From NCBI RefSeq assembly GCF_001592005.1, contig NZ_BCVZ01000008.1:62001-126000 (forward strand): a DNA stretch of 64,000 bases, read 5' to 3'. The notes below the pieces were generated by a model. It did not search any database. It had not been told where the DNA came from and saw only the letters and a list, made by a program, of their open reading frames with translations. Source of the stretch: Bacillus sonorensis NBRC 101234 = KCTC 13918. GTDB taxonomy: Bacteria; Bacillota; Bacilli; Bacillales; Bacillaceae. Positions 27,434 to 36,803 of the stretch are shown here, in pieces. The number at the start of each line of letters is the position of its first letter. Positions within the stretch are counted from its first letter, which is position 1. The position numbers and the translations under genes were made by a program.

Positions 27434-27823
27434 TTACAGCTTTCCAGTTAAAAACTGCGCTTCGCCAAGCCCGAAACTCCAATCGGCATCACCATTTTCG
27501 GTAATGGACACCATTACATCTTCTGGGGAAATACCGCATTCCGCTTCAAGCTTTTCAGCCAGCAAAGCGTACAATTTCTCTTTTTGGCTCTTCGTTCTTG
27601 TTTTACTGGTGATGCTGATCACAACCAAATCTTTAGATCTATTCAACCCCAAGCCTGTATCCTGGATAATGAGCTCATTCGCCGGGTGCTGATGTACAAT
27701 TTGATAGCGGTCTCTCTCCGGAACGTTAAACGCTTCTACCATCGCGCAGTGGGCGGTATCTAACAATGTTTTTAATGCTTTTTCATCGCGGCCTTCGATT
27801 AGATCGAAACGTAATAATGGCAT
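27434..27823 (-). CDS. tautomerase family protein (YrdN-like), copy 2
   Basis: A paralogue of 2327-2716 with about ten substitutions in 129 residues (for example [20 protein letters not shown]). The start is the ATG at 27823 (MPLLRFD, SD AAGGAGAG); the frame extends eight codons further but that would bury the catalytic Pro2. Substrate unknown. It faces away from the truncated GntP gene. Confidence 0.85.
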   Translation of the reverse strand: MPLLRFDLIEGRDEKALKTLLDTAHCAMVEAFNVPERDRYQIVHQHPANELIIQDTGLGLNRSKDLVVISITSKTRTKSQKEKLYALLAEKLEAECGISPEDVMVSITENGDADWSFGLGEAQFLTGKL

Positions 27824-27847
27824 GTTGTATACTCTCTCCTTCATCAT

Positions 27848-28075
27848 TTTTGATCTTGCTCAAGAAATCAAAGGTTCGGTTTTTTTCCGCCCTTGATCCA
27901 TTGTTTCGATTTACAAGACAATGGATAGATCAAACTGATAAAAACATAACATATAACCAAAATATAATCAACATTTTATCAACTTATCATTTTGTTATCC
28001 ACAAGAGTTTTCCAAAAATCAGTTGACATTAATTCCTTAGGAGATTAGTATGTAAATAACAGTTAACCAACAAGT
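27848..28075. other. upstream region of tautomerase copy 2
   Basis: Shares GATAAAAACATAACA, AACCAAAATATA and CCTTAGGAGATTAGTAT, in the same order, with the region upstream of copy 1. The sequence between the blocks has diverged. No gene seen. Confidence 0.5.
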
Positions 28076-28103
28076 GACAATCATATAATCATAAAATATT
28101 TTT

Positions 28104-29030
28104 TTGATATTCTACGAAAGCGTTTTCTTTCGGCTCGTTACTCACGGATTCCTGCCTCCGCATCCGGCTCCTACCGCTATCTCTGTCGCTTATGGCGCGA
28201 ATATCGGGCAAGTGCTGCTGCTCGGTATCATCATCGCAATTCCGACGGCTGTGATCGCTGGTCCGTTATTTAACAAATTCGCGATGAAGAGGTTTCCGAA
28301 TGCGTATCAAAAGAGCGGAAATTTATCGGCTTTAGGGCCGAGAAAGACATTTCAGCTTGAGGAAACACCGGGATTTGGCATCAGTGTGGTCACCTCATTA
28401 TTTCCGGTTATCTTTATGGCTGTCGCAACTATTTTTTCTTTCGTATTTAAAGGAGATTCGAAAGGAAAAGAAATCATTGAATTTATCGGTACGCCGGGAA
28501 CCGCTATGCTGATTTCTCTTTTGCTTGCCATTTATACAATGGGATATGCGCGCAAGATTTCGATGCAGGAAATTGGAGAATCTTTATCGCAGTCGATTTC
28601 ACAAATTGCCATGATGTTATTAATCATAGGAGGCGGCGGAGCGTTTAAACAGGTGCTTATTGACGGCGGCGTCGGTGATTATGTTGCCGATCTGTTCAGC
28701 CGGACAACTATGTCGCCTCTCTTAGTTGCGTGGATGATTGCTGCCGTTCCCCGGCTTTGTTTAGGCTCTGCCACAGTGGCGGCGCTGACCACTGCGGGAA
28801 TGGCTGCTCCCCTCATGACGGCGGGGGATGTAAATCCAGGGTTGATGGTGCTGGCAACCGGGGCGGGAAGCGTGATTGCCTGCCACGTAAACGATGCCGG
28901 CTTTTGGATGGTAAAAGAATTTTTCGGACTGACTATGATGGAGACATTTCAAACATGGACGCTTTTGACGACGGTGCTTTCTGTCACAGGGCTTGGCTGC
29001 GTCCTATTGGCGGGATTGTTGATTTCATAA
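28104..29030 (+). pseudogene. gluconate permease GntP family, N-terminally truncated
   Basis: From about 28134 the frame reads LVTHGFLPPHPAPTAI and continues to the C-terminus of a GntP/GntT transporter (several hydrophobic helices, CLGSATVAALTTAGM, CHVNDAGFW). About 140 N-terminal residues of the usual 440-450 are missing. The first ten codons are unrelated sequence, so the gene was cut at about 28.13 kb. A cre-like core GAAAGCGTTTTCTTT is at the junction (28116-28130), but with mismatches at both ends. Confidence 0.8.
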
Positions 29031-29041
29031 GAACTAGTGCA

Positions 29042-29262
29042 GGACGGGCGGAACATATTGAAGTTTTTAAACAAGAGCCTTATAAAGAACTCCCTGATAA
29101 AATCAATCGGCGCCGGATCAATTCATCGTCGGCCGCTTCGGCCTTGCTTTGAAGATAGAGAAAACACAGCACGAGTTCGCCAAGGCGTTCGGGATCCCGC
29201 GGGGCTATGTGTCCCGGATCGAAAAAACGGGCGCTGATGAAGATGTTTTTTTATCGGGCTGA
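29042..29262 (+). pseudogene. XRE-type HTH regulator remnant
   Basis: One frame gives [20 protein letters not shown]. Another then gives [20 protein letters not shown] with [13 protein letters not shown] before TGA, a recognisable XRE helix-turn-helix. The first part has no start and the two lie in different frames. Likely the end of a decayed regulator. Confidence 0.45.
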
Positions 29263-29312
29263 GGAGAAGATGCTGAAGAGGACAAATCGCAAATGAAGAG
29301 ATAATAAGAATA

Positions 29313-29345
29313 AGGGCTAGGATAATAAAACCCTAGCTCTTTTTG
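29313..29345 (+). terminator. terminator after XRE remnant
   Basis: GCTAGG and CCTAGC pair within an imperfect longer stem, followed by TCTTTTTG. Confidence 0.65.
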
Positions 29346-29420
29346 TATTCTAATATTTATATAGATCTACCATAAAATAAAAAAATTCCTCGTGGGAAAC
29401 CGGTCAAGTGCGAAAAGAAG

Positions 29421-29942
29421 TCACACTGATTTTCCCCATTTTCCAAATATTCTTCCTATTGCCGCAACAAATGTAAGGATAAACGGTAAGGCTACGACAA
29501 AGCATATCAAAGGCACCCACTTTGATATGCCAGTTATGTAATGAAGCATTGCTGTTAAAAGAGTTAAGCAAACCAAGGTAATAGTGACATGTCGAACGGA
29601 TTTTTCACTTCTCTTATACTTTTCAATCAGGGTTGATCGATCAGTATATATCGGAGAAGTCCCCGGCTCAGCGACGAAGATGTGCATCCCGTGGTAAGAG
29701 CATATATGTGCCCATCCTGCGGCTTCAAACGTTTCTATATAATCCTCAAAGCCGTCTTCATCAATATCCTGATAATCAATACTGTACGTCAAATTCTTCG
29801 GCTCGGCTTTTTTTAGCCTATACCCCATAAATGCAAATGAGTCGAGCACCCAGCCTTTGCTGGCCATATCACTGAGTTTTTTCATATCTTTTTCTTCTGA
29901 AAAGGCCAAGCCATCGGACATGATATATTTTTTTTGTTTCAT
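29421..29942 (-). CDS. DUF2812 membrane protein
   Basis: A 173-residue protein: a soluble DUF2812 domain (about 1-110; DMASKGWVLDSFAFMGYRLK) then two C-terminal transmembrane helices (about 118-160). The family is regularly encoded behind PadR regulators, as here, and is of unknown function. Its start is one base after the padR stop, so they form one operon. Confidence 0.85.
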   Translation of the reverse strand: MKQKKYIMSDGLAFSEEKDMKKLSDMASKGWVLDSFAFMGYRLKKAEPKNLTYSIDYQDIDEDGFEDYIETFEAAGWAHICSYHGMHIFVAEPGTSPIYTDRSTLIEKYKRSEKSVRHVTITLVCLTLLTAMLHYITGISKWVPLICFVVALPFILTFVAAIGRIFGKWGKSV

Positions 29943-29943
29943 A

Positions 29944-30279
29944 TTAATCCCCTTTCAATTGTTGAAAAGCGAGCTCTCCGTGCTCAGCCATCACTCTTTT
30001 GCGTTGAATTTCTTTTTTTAATAATTCTCGGCCGTGCAGAGTTGTTTGGTATACTTTGCGGCGCGGGTTGTCGTTGTCTACAAGTTGAATGACCCCTGCT
30101 TGAAGTAATTTCTTTAACAGTGTGTATAGAGTAGCCGGACCGATAGCAAATGAATCGTCGGTCATCTCCTCTATTTCCTGCATGATGGAATATCCATGTT
30201 TTGGTTCTAGCAATGTTAAGACGATGTAATACGCTGGATCGGTGAGCTGATCCATTTCCTGTGAACGCTGCTTTGGCAA
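29944..30279 (-). CDS. PadR family transcriptional regulator
   Basis: A 111-residue winged-helix protein with PadR features (YYIVLTLLEPKHGYSIMQEI, IGPATLYTLLKKLL, RKVYQTT). TTG start with GAGGTG 5 nt upstream. First gene of the operon with the DUF2812 protein. The palindromes over its promoter indicate autorepression. Confidence 0.9.
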   Translation of the reverse strand: MPKQRSQEMDQLTDPAYYIVLTLLEPKHGYSIMQEIEEMTDDSFAIGPATLYTLLKKLLQAGVIQLVDNDNPRRKVYQTTLHGRELLKKEIQRKRVMAEHGELAFQQLKGD

Positions 30280-30298
30280 GTGGTCACCTCATTTCTTA

Positions 30299-30356
30299 TA
30301 TCAATAACTGATATATCACTTATTGATATAATAGAATTTTCCTTTTGATTTGTCAA
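30299..30356 (-). promoter_or_regulatory. promoter and operator of the padR operon
   Basis: On the minus strand TTGACA (30351-30356) and TATTAT (30328-30333) are 17 nt apart. Overlapping the -10 and start region, TATCAATAA (30299-30307) and TTATTGATA (30320-30328) form a perfect inverted repeat around the smaller palindrome TGATATATCA. Confidence 0.8.
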
Positions 30357-30522
30357 TACGATATTCTTTCTGAATTCTGTCATCATAAAGAAACCACCGC
30401 CGGCTGAGATCACTTTTTTGGTATCACAGATAGACTACCGCCTTTCCCGGCTCCGGCCGCTCTATCACTCATATTTTTCCATCCGGATTCTCAAATGTTC
30501 GTTTTCCTCTTTTTACTTTCTA

Positions 30523-30554
30523 AGAAAAAAGAGCTCCTCCAAAAAGAGGAACTC
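30523..30554 (-). terminator. terminator after the GH4 gene
   Basis: On the minus strand GAGTTCCTC-loop-GAGGAGCTC with one mismatch is followed by TTTTTTC. Confidence 0.75.
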
Positions 30555-30559
30555 GTACT

Positions 30560-31921
30560 TTACGAATGAATCAAAACGCCGTCTCTGTATTTGATTTTCA
30601 ATTCCGGCCAATACGCTTTGTTCGCCTCGATTAAATCGTCCAAAACGGCTTTTGCCACTCTTGAGGAAGGAAGTGTTTTGTTTAATGTGAAGGCTTGCAG
30701 CGCTTTCTCATAAGATCCTTCTGTTATCGCTTCTACCAGGATTTTTTCCGAGGCCAGCTGCTGATCGATCATGGCTTTGTAAAAGTACGGAATGTCCCCG
30801 ACATATTCAGGTGCCGGACCGTCGGCATTGATCAGGCAAGGCACTTCGACCATGGCATCATCCGGAAGATTCGGGATTGTGCCGTTGTTTTCAACCATGA
30901 CAAGGTACCGTTTCCCTAAATTTTTCGCCAGAGATACGGTGACATCCACGATGAAAATGCCATGCACGCCTACATGGAACTGATCGGAAAGCACACCCGT
31001 CTCTTCATATTGCTTAACGGTTTCAAACAATGTTTTTTCGCGGCCGTTCATGACCTCATTTGCCCTTGTATATTCTTTATTCGATGTCTCCACAATCAAA
31101 TCTGGCAAAAGATAGTATTGCAAATAAGGATTTGGGATGTATTCCGGAAAAAAGTCCATTATCAATTTGATATTTTTAAAGGTTTTGATCCAAGATGCGT
31201 CCGCATGCCGATAATCGATTTTGGAAATATCCTCTGTCAGTAATCCGTGTTTATGGATATGCTCCCGGAGCTCAGGCAGACGGTCAACGCCGTCGACTTC
31301 GACTTTTGTAAACCAGCCGAAATGATTCAGACCGAAGTAGTCAACAACCAGATCTTCCCGGTTGACGCCGAGGATGGCGCTCATATTGCGCATCGTTGCA
31401 ACCGGCATATCACAAATATTCAGGACTCTCGCTTTCGGACGCAGTTTCCTTACGGCTTCCGCCACTATTGACGCAGGGTTGGAGTAATTGACGATCCAGC
31501 AAGTCTCTTTTGCATATTGTTCAACAAAATCAATTAATTCCACCATTGGGGAGATCGTTCTTAACCCGTACGCCAATCCGCCGGGTCCGCATGTTTCCTG
31601 GCCGACAACACCGTGGGAAAGAGGGATTTTTTCATCAAGTTCCCTCATTTTATATTTTCCTACCCTCATTTGGGCGAACACAAAATCTGCGTCTGTAAAT
31701 GCCGTCTCTGGATCAGTTGTGTCCACGATGACAATCTTGTCTGTATATTCGGAGATAACCGCTTTCGCTGCAATGACCACCTTTGATTGGCGCTCGCCGT
31801 CGATATCATAAAAACGAATTTCTGATAACGGAAGGTCTTCCAATCGTTCCATTAAGCTTCTGATAATCCCAGGGGTATACGTGCTTCCGCCTCCTGCAAT
31901 GGCTAATTTGTACGTTTTCAT
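30560..31921 (-). CDS. 6-phospho-alpha-glucosidase-type GH4 glycosidase
   Basis: An NAD+- and metal-dependent GH4 hydrolase cleaving disaccharide 6-phosphates imported by a PTS. 453 residues, Rossmann start AIAGGGSTYTPGIIRSL, HGVVGQETCGPGGLAYGLR with the metal-binding Cys environment (NICDMPV), and GLNHFGW. Closest by eye to GlvA/MalA, but clearly divergent from B. subtilis GlvA, so alpha- versus beta-glucoside specificity is uncertain. The ATG overlaps the stop of the PTS gene (TAATG). Confidence 0.85.
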   Translation of the reverse strand: MKTYKLAIAGGGSTYTPGIIRSLMERLEDLPLSEIRFYDIDGERQSKVVIAAKAVISEYTDKIVIVDTTDPETAFTDADFVFAQMRVGKYKMRELDEKIPLSHGVVGQETCGPGGLAYGLRTISPMVELIDFVEQYAKETCWIVNYSNPASIVAEAVRKLRPKARVLNICDMPVATMRNMSAILGVNREDLVVDYFGLNHFGWFTKVEVDGVDRLPELREHIHKHGLLTEDISKIDYRHADASWIKTFKNIKLIMDFFPEYIPNPYLQYYLLPDLIVETSNKEYTRANEVMNGREKTLFETVKQYEETGVLSDQFHVGVHGIFIVDVTVSLAKNLGKRYLVMVENNGTIPNLPDDAMVEVPCLINADGPAPEYVGDIPYFYKAMIDQQLASEKILVEAITEGSYEKALQAFTLNKTLPSSRVAKAVLDDLIEANKAYWPELKIKYRDGVLIHS

Positions 31922-33498
31922 TATGTAACGCCTCCTAATGTCATATCCACTTGATCCCTAACATGTTTTACATGTAGTCCATAGACGACTTGTACATTGT
32001 TGCCGGATTTTATCACACCTTTTGAGCCGGTTTGTTTTAAGGTTGCTTCGTCAACGATAGTTGGATCTTTTAAAATCAGCCTTAATCTCGTATAACAATT
32101 ATCTACATTTTCAATATTGTCTTTTCCGCCCAATGCCTGGATGATCGTTTCACCGAGACCGGAGGCGGCGGTATGTCCTGCAGCTGTTTCCCGCTGTGCG
32201 GCATATTCCTGTGTCGCCGCTGTACCGGAAGGCACCTCATCCTCTTCACGGCCGGGTGTTTTTAAGTTCAGTTTTACAATCAGGAACCGGAAAGTGACAA
32301 AGTATAGCGCGAACATGATCAAGCCAACAACAATAAACATCGGCCAATTCGATTTTGTTGTACCGAGCGGCAAATTGTACAGCAGGAAGTCGATGATCCC
32401 GTTCGCACCGATTGCATGTACGTCGAAAATGCTGAGAAGCATCATTCCTGTACCGGCAAGAACGGCATGCACAACAAACAGGATCGGCGCGACAAATAGA
32501 AATGAAAATTCCAATGGCTCTGTTACGCCTAAAAGAAATGAAGTAACGGCTGCCGGCAGTAAAATGGCTTTTGCCTGTTTCTTTTTCTTTTTACTGGCAG
32601 TGGCATACAATGCCAGCGCAGCCCCCATCAACCCGAACATCTTGCTTAACCCGCGGGCATCCCAGTTTACTGTGCCGCTGAGCACTTTCACCGATTTATC
32701 GGCCATTTCGGCAAAGTAAATATTTCTGGCACCGTAAATCATATCGCCGCCGATATGGGCTGTTCCGCCTAATTCTGTATACAGGAAAGGCGTATAGATG
32801 AGATGGTGCAGCCCTGTCGGTATAAGAATTCTTTCGAGAAAACCGTATACAAAAAATCCGAACACACCTAAATCTTTAATGCTGTTTGCCAGCCATGTAA
32901 TGCCGTTTTGGGCATACGGCCAAAATTCCGAGGCCAGCGCGCCAAGAATCATCGCGCTCGGAATCGCCAAAATGGCGACAAACCGATGGCCGGAATAAAT
33001 TTGCATCACGCCTTTAAATTGTTTGTCACAGTATTGATTGTGAAGAACACCGACAAGCGCTCCTATTAAGATCCCTGAAAATACACCCATTTCAAGAACT
33101 TGGACATTTAAAACAAGTGCCTGACCGGATGCTTGCATCTGATCAGCAGGAACTAAGCGGTTCGACAGCTGCATCACCTGGTGCATCGCGTTAATAAAAA
33201 TGACAAAGGATACCAGACCTGTTAGCGCGGCATAGCCTTTATCTTTTTTCGCGAGTCCGATCGGAATGCCGACAGCAAAGACCAGCGCCAGGTTTTGAAG
33301 AATAGAAACCGCTGAACCGGATATAAATTGCCCGAAGTGCTGTATGAAGGGATAATTGAGAAAAGACACGTACTTTGCCAGATTGCCGTTCCCAAAAACA
33401 TTCCCGAATGCGATAAACAGTCCGATGATCGGCAATATCAAAATCGGCGCAAATAATGATTTGCCAAAAAGCTGCAGCCCATTTAAAACCCTTTTCAT
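31921..33498 (-). CDS. PTS alpha-glucoside/maltose-type EIICB component
   Basis: Imports and phosphorylates a disaccharide. 525 residues from the ATG at 33498 (MKRVLNGLQLFGKS; SD AAAGGAAGG), not the upstream ATG at 33534. An N-terminal EIIC domain with about 10 helices (LLGVTEPLEFSFLFVAP) is followed by an EIIB domain with the phosphorylated Cys in VDNCYTRLRL (about 457-466). No EIIA is attached, so one is borrowed. Operon with the GH4 gene. Confidence 0.9.
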   Translation of the reverse strand: MKRVLNGLQLFGKSLFAPILILPIIGLFIAFGNVFGNGNLAKYVSFLNYPFIQHFGQFISGSAVSILQNLALVFAVGIPIGLAKKDKGYAALTGLVSFVIFINAMHQVMQLSNRLVPADQMQASGQALVLNVQVLEMGVFSGILIGALVGVLHNQYCDKQFKGVMQIYSGHRFVAILAIPSAMILGALASEFWPYAQNGITWLANSIKDLGVFGFFVYGFLERILIPTGLHHLIYTPFLYTELGGTAHIGGDMIYGARNIYFAEMADKSVKVLSGTVNWDARGLSKMFGLMGAALALYATASKKKKKQAKAILLPAAVTSFLLGVTEPLEFSFLFVAPILFVVHAVLAGTGMMLLSIFDVHAIGANGIIDFLLYNLPLGTTKSNWPMFIVVGLIMFALYFVTFRFLIVKLNLKTPGREEDEVPSGTAATQEYAAQRETAAGHTAASGLGETIIQALGGKDNIENVDNCYTRLRLILKDPTIVDEATLKQTGSKGVIKSGNNVQVVYGLHVKHVRDQVDMTLGGVT

Positions 33499-33519
33499 CC
33501 CAACCTTCCTTTCGCATAA

Positions 33520-33533
33520 AGTAAGCGTTATCA
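33520..33533 (-). promoter_or_regulatory. cre site (CcpA) upstream of the PTS gene
   Basis: AGTAAGCGTTATCA differs at one position from the cre consensus TGNAANCGNTNNCA. It lies 22 nt before the PTS start and just downstream of a TATACT -10-like element, so binding would block early transcription. Confidence 0.6.
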
Positions 33534-33627
33534 ATTACAAACAAAGTATAGCGCCGGGGCCACGATTAAAAAAGAGATTTCGTCGAATCTGTATCATGTC
33601 AACAAATGATGTGAAATGTCACAGGAA

Positions 33628-34428
33628 TTAAAACTCCTTGATAATGCCTTTTTGGATAGCGAGGCTTAACAAGGTATCAATCAGCAGCATCATATTGGAT
33701 TCATAAGAAGTGACCTGAAACTCCTGCTGGGATTCAATCGTCGGGTCGATAACGGGAAAGACGAGATCAGCCAGTGAAGCGGTTGTGCTGTGTTTATTTC
33801 CGGTAAACAGAATCGTCTTCAATCCATTGTTTTTGGCAATCTTGACTTTTTCAATCACACGATTCGTTTCTCCGGAGCGTGAAAATACGATGAATAATTC
33901 GTACTTCTGGATGTTGTTCCAAAATAAAGCGCGGCTGTCGCTTGTAGAGGAGTTCGATACATAGTAGCCGAACAGTTCCATCTTTTTAGCAAGGTAATTG
34001 GAGAAAGTAGTTGAAAATCCTGCGCCGTAAAAATAAATTTTTTGGCATTTCTGAAGTTGCTCCAGGAAGACCTGAACATGCGTTTCATTTAGTGAAAGAA
34101 ATGTGAGTTCGTAATTTTGCATAAATTCTTTTCGCTTTGTTTCCAGCGGACTATGAATCCCTTCGAGGAACTCCGCTTCTGTATCCGGCATTTTGGCAAC
34201 TTTGAGCCCCAGGTTATAAATAAACTCGGTATATCCGCTAAAACCGAGTTTTTTACAAAGCCGCAGAATGGAAGTCGTGGAAACAAACAGTTTATTGGCA
34301 GCTTTTCTTATACTTAATTGCTCCCCTTCCATCTTTTTTTGAATGAGAAAGGACAAAATATCTTTTTCAGACTGATTTAAGTTTCTGTCCATTGCATAGT
34401 CCATTAATATTTTATCGGTCGTATTCAA
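33628..34428 (-). CDS. RpiR family regulator of the PTS-GH4 operon
   Basis: A 266-residue regulator. N-terminal RpiR HTH (about 1-77, SIRKAANKLFVSTTSILRLC) and a C-terminal sugar-phosphate-binding SIS domain (about 108-240, FYGAGFSTTFSNYLAKKME, FSRSGETNRV). TTG start with GAGGGGG upstream. Its position next to the maltose-type PTS genes parallels GlvR, an activator in B. subtilis; the sign of control here is not known. Confidence 0.88.
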   Translation of the reverse strand: MNTTDKILMDYAMDRNLNQSEKDILSFLIQKKMEGEQLSIRKAANKLFVSTTSILRLCKKLGFSGYTEFIYNLGLKVAKMPDTEAEFLEGIHSPLETKRKEFMQNYELTFLSLNETHVQVFLEQLQKCQKIYFYGAGFSTTFSNYLAKKMELFGYYVSNSSTSDSRALFWNNIQKYELFIVFSRSGETNRVIEKVKIAKNNGLKTILFTGNKHSTTASLADLVFPVIDPTIESQQEFQVTSYESNMMLLIDTLLSLAIQKGIIKEF

Positions 34429-34729
34429 AAATGAGTCCCCCTCGTGTACACGATGTTCGTTTTAATCCCTGCTTTTTCGCCAATTCCTATTATAATCGTG
34501 CGCTAGATTTCAGTTCAATCAGCATGGATGGTCATCGCAGACCCTGCGGGAAAATCAGTTGTTGTCAACCGCTCCAGCCTTTTTTCATGAATATTACTGG
34601 TTGTGAAATAACGCACTTGATGGGTTATACTAAAAATCGGAAATAGATTGGGAAGAAATGATACTTAAACTGACAAGACATAGTCTAATTCAAAGAAATA
34701 AGTTAATTCAATGATAAAGGTGGGTTTAT
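34429..34729. other. intergenic region between rpiR-type and WYL genes
   Basis: About 300 nt holding both divergent promoters. No gene and no clear operator was seen. Confidence 0.4.
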
Positions 34730-35692
34730 ATGCCTAAAATTGATAATATGCTGGCAATTCTATGGATGCTTAGTTCAGGTGAAAAAATTACCGCAAAACA
34801 AATGTCTGAAAAGTTAGAGATGAATATAAGGACTGTGTATCGTTATATTGATACACTTTCAACAAGCGGTGTACCTATCATTTCAGACACGGGACATAAC
34901 GGTGGATACACTTTATTGGACAATTTTATTGAAGCTCCTCTTTTTTTTGATTTTGAGGAGCAAACCTCACTATTCCACGCTGCTGTTTTTGCAGAAGAAG
35001 CCGGATATTATGGAGGTGAAGCACTAAAAAGGGCTGTTTCAAAGTTAAGCAAATATTCAAACCAAGAACAGGAATCAAAGAGAAACCAACATTTAACCAG
35101 TCTTGAAGTAATCAGCCGATCAAGTCCCCTCTCTATGGAACCTTTCTTGAAGGAGTTGGAGCAGGCTGTAGCTGACGAATACTCTGTAAAAATTCTGTAC
35201 CATAAAAGTGGCGAAGAGCAATCCAAGTATAGATTGGTCGATCCGTACAGAATAATTTATTGGAATAATAGGTGGTATGTGATCGGATTTTGTCATCTTA
35301 GGAATGATATCCGTAGTTTTAGAGTAGATCAAATTGAAAGTCTAATACTAACCGAAAATAAATGTAACCGGCCGGAAAATTTTTCAGCACGTGACTTTTT
35401 TTTGAAAAACCTCCTTCCAACTATTAAAGATAAGGAAGGAATCGCCTCTTTGGTTATTAATGGGAACCGAAGGGCGTTGGATGACATTTGCCAACATTGG
35501 TTTTTAGGACATTATTTACAAGAACGGACTTCAAATCAAGCAGTATTTCTTCTTGAAAAAGATATGATCCATACATATGTGCCTTATTTAATTTTACCGT
35601 ACGGTAAATCTATTCAGGTTATTGAGCCAATAAGTCTTAAAAAAAGACTTATTGAAGTTCTGTCGGAATTAATAAAATTTCATCAAGTATGA
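34730..35692 (+). CDS. HTH-WYL (YafY-like) transcriptional regulator
   Basis: A 320-residue regulator: N-terminal HTH_11 (about 6-60, ITAKQMSEKLEMNIRTVYRY), a WYL domain (about 140-215, YRLVDPYRIIYWNNRWYVIG) that typically senses a nucleotide-like ligand, and a WCX-like C-terminus. AAAGGTGGG precedes the ATG. Followed by a terminator and the DJ-1/PfpI gene, its possible target. Confidence 0.88.
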   Translation: MPKIDNMLAILWMLSSGEKITAKQMSEKLEMNIRTVYRYIDTLSTSGVPIISDTGHNGGYTLLDNFIEAPLFFDFEEQTSLFHAAVFAEEAGYYGGEALKRAVSKLSKYSNQEQESKRNQHLTSLEVISRSSPLSMEPFLKELEQAVADEYSVKILYHKSGEEQSKYRLVDPYRIIYWNNRWYVIGFCHLRNDIRSFRVDQIESLILTENKCNRPENFSARDFFLKNLLPTIKDKEGIASLVINGNRRALDDICQHWFLGHYLQERTSNQAVFLLEKDMIHTYVPYLILPYGKSIQVIEPISLKKRLIEVLSELIKFHQV

Positions 35693-35693
35693 T

Positions 35694-35731
35694 AACTTCC
35701 CTGACGATAGCTGTCAGGGAAGTTATTTTAT
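35694..35731 (+). terminator. terminator after the WYL regulator
   Basis: AACTTCCCTGAC and GTCAGGGAAGTT form a perfect 12-bp stem followed by ATTTTA. Confidence 0.85.
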
Positions 35732-35767
35732 AATGGGCTATATCAATTGTGATTGGAGTGTTCTTGG

Positions 35768-36400
35768 ATGCAAACAAAAAAAGTTTATCTTTATGTATTT
35801 AATACAATGTCAGACTGGGAATATGGATATTTAATTGCTGAACTAAACTCAGGAAGGTATTTCAAAAAAGATGTAGCACCTTTAAAAGTAGTTACAGCAG
35901 GAGCTAATAAAGAAATGATGACTACGATGGGAGGATTAAGCATAAAACCCGATATTTCCCTTGATGAGTGTACTCTTGAGAGTAAAGATCTTTTAGTTTT
36001 ACCTGGAGGAAATACTTGGGGAGAAGATATTCATCAATCTATCTTGAAAAAAGTTGGCGAAGCTTTAAAGCTTGGCACTATTGTCGCCGGAATTTGCGGT
36101 GCAACTGAGGGTTTAGCGAATAGCGGGTACTTAGATTCCAGAAAGCATACAAGCAATAACTTAGAGTATATTAAAATGGTCTGTCCTAATTATAAAGGAG
36201 AAAAATTTTATGAGATGAAACCTGCGGTATCTGATGAGAATTTGGTTACTGCATCAGGAATTGCTCCTCTGGAATTTGCAATGGAAGTACTGAAAAAATT
36301 AGATGTATTTGCACCAGATACATTGCATTCATGGTATAACCTAAATAAGACTCATAATCCCGAACATTTCTTCCGATTAATGGATACAATAAATGGATGA
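35768..36400 (+). CDS. DJ-1/PfpI family protein
   Basis: A 210-residue class I glutamine amidotransferase-like protein. I start it at the ATG at 35768 (MQTKKVYLYVF) because GGAGTG lies 7 nt upstream; the frame opens at 35753. The nucleophile elbow AGICGATEGLAN supplies the conserved Cys. LPGGNTWGED contributes the preceding Glu/Asp region. Family members include glyoxalase III, deglycase or chaperone activities; the activity here cannot be chosen. Confidence 0.85.
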   Translation: MQTKKVYLYVFNTMSDWEYGYLIAELNSGRYFKKDVAPLKVVTAGANKEMMTTMGGLSIKPDISLDECTLESKDLLVLPGGNTWGEDIHQSILKKVGEALKLGTIVAGICGATEGLANSGYLDSRKHTSNNLEYIKMVCPNYKGEKFYEMKPAVSDENLVTASGIAPLEFAMEVLKKLDVFAPDTLHSWYNLNKTHNPEHFFRLMDTING

Positions 36401-36663
36401 GCTCAGTCTAATAATTACCCTGCTTTAGACAATGTCAAAGCATCAATACTTGGATTTTTTTATATAACTTAAAAATGTTTATGGAAGTAAAAAACGAACA
36501 AAGCACATCCTGACGTTGGTATAAATAGACTGGTAACAATGGCGGGCTTTTTTCTTTGGTGATAAAGATGGAACGATTTTCAAGAATCAGGCGCGATTGC
36601 GGAATAACAAGCAGTCGCTTTTTACTAGGAAGATTTGAATTATCCTATAACAGATTGCATGTA

Positions 36664-36710
36664 AATATTAAGAAACCCAGCTCATTTCTCATGTGCAGAC
36701 AACTGGGTTT
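36664..36710 (-). terminator. terminator overlapping the end of a small ORF
   Basis: On the minus strand AAACCCAG and CTGGGTTT pair around a 22-nt loop, followed by CTTAATATTT. Confidence 0.55.
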
Positions 36711-36786
36711 TATAAAGTTGAATGTGCAAAATAACGCTTAAAAATAGCGCAAATGCTAAGCCAGATAAAAAGACAAGACTTTGCAA
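36682..36786 (-). CDS. possible 34-residue membrane peptide
   Basis: TTG at 36786 with GAGGAG 6 nt upstream opens a frame encoding LQSLVFLSGLAFALFLSVIL (a transmembrane helix) and then HIQLYKTQLSAHEK. It begins 17 nt after the end of the DinB frame and ends in a terminator. Not recognised. Apart from this, the 36401-36803 stretch shows no gene. Confidence 0.35.
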   Translation of the reverse strand: MQSLVFLSGLAFALFLSVILHIQLYKTQLSAHEK

Positions 36787-36803
36787 AGCCTTCTCCTCTG
36801 CTA

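Noticed and set aside
28116..28130. cre-like GAAAGCGTTTTCTTT at the GntP truncation
   Set aside because: Both outer consensus positions mismatch and the gene behind it is truncated.
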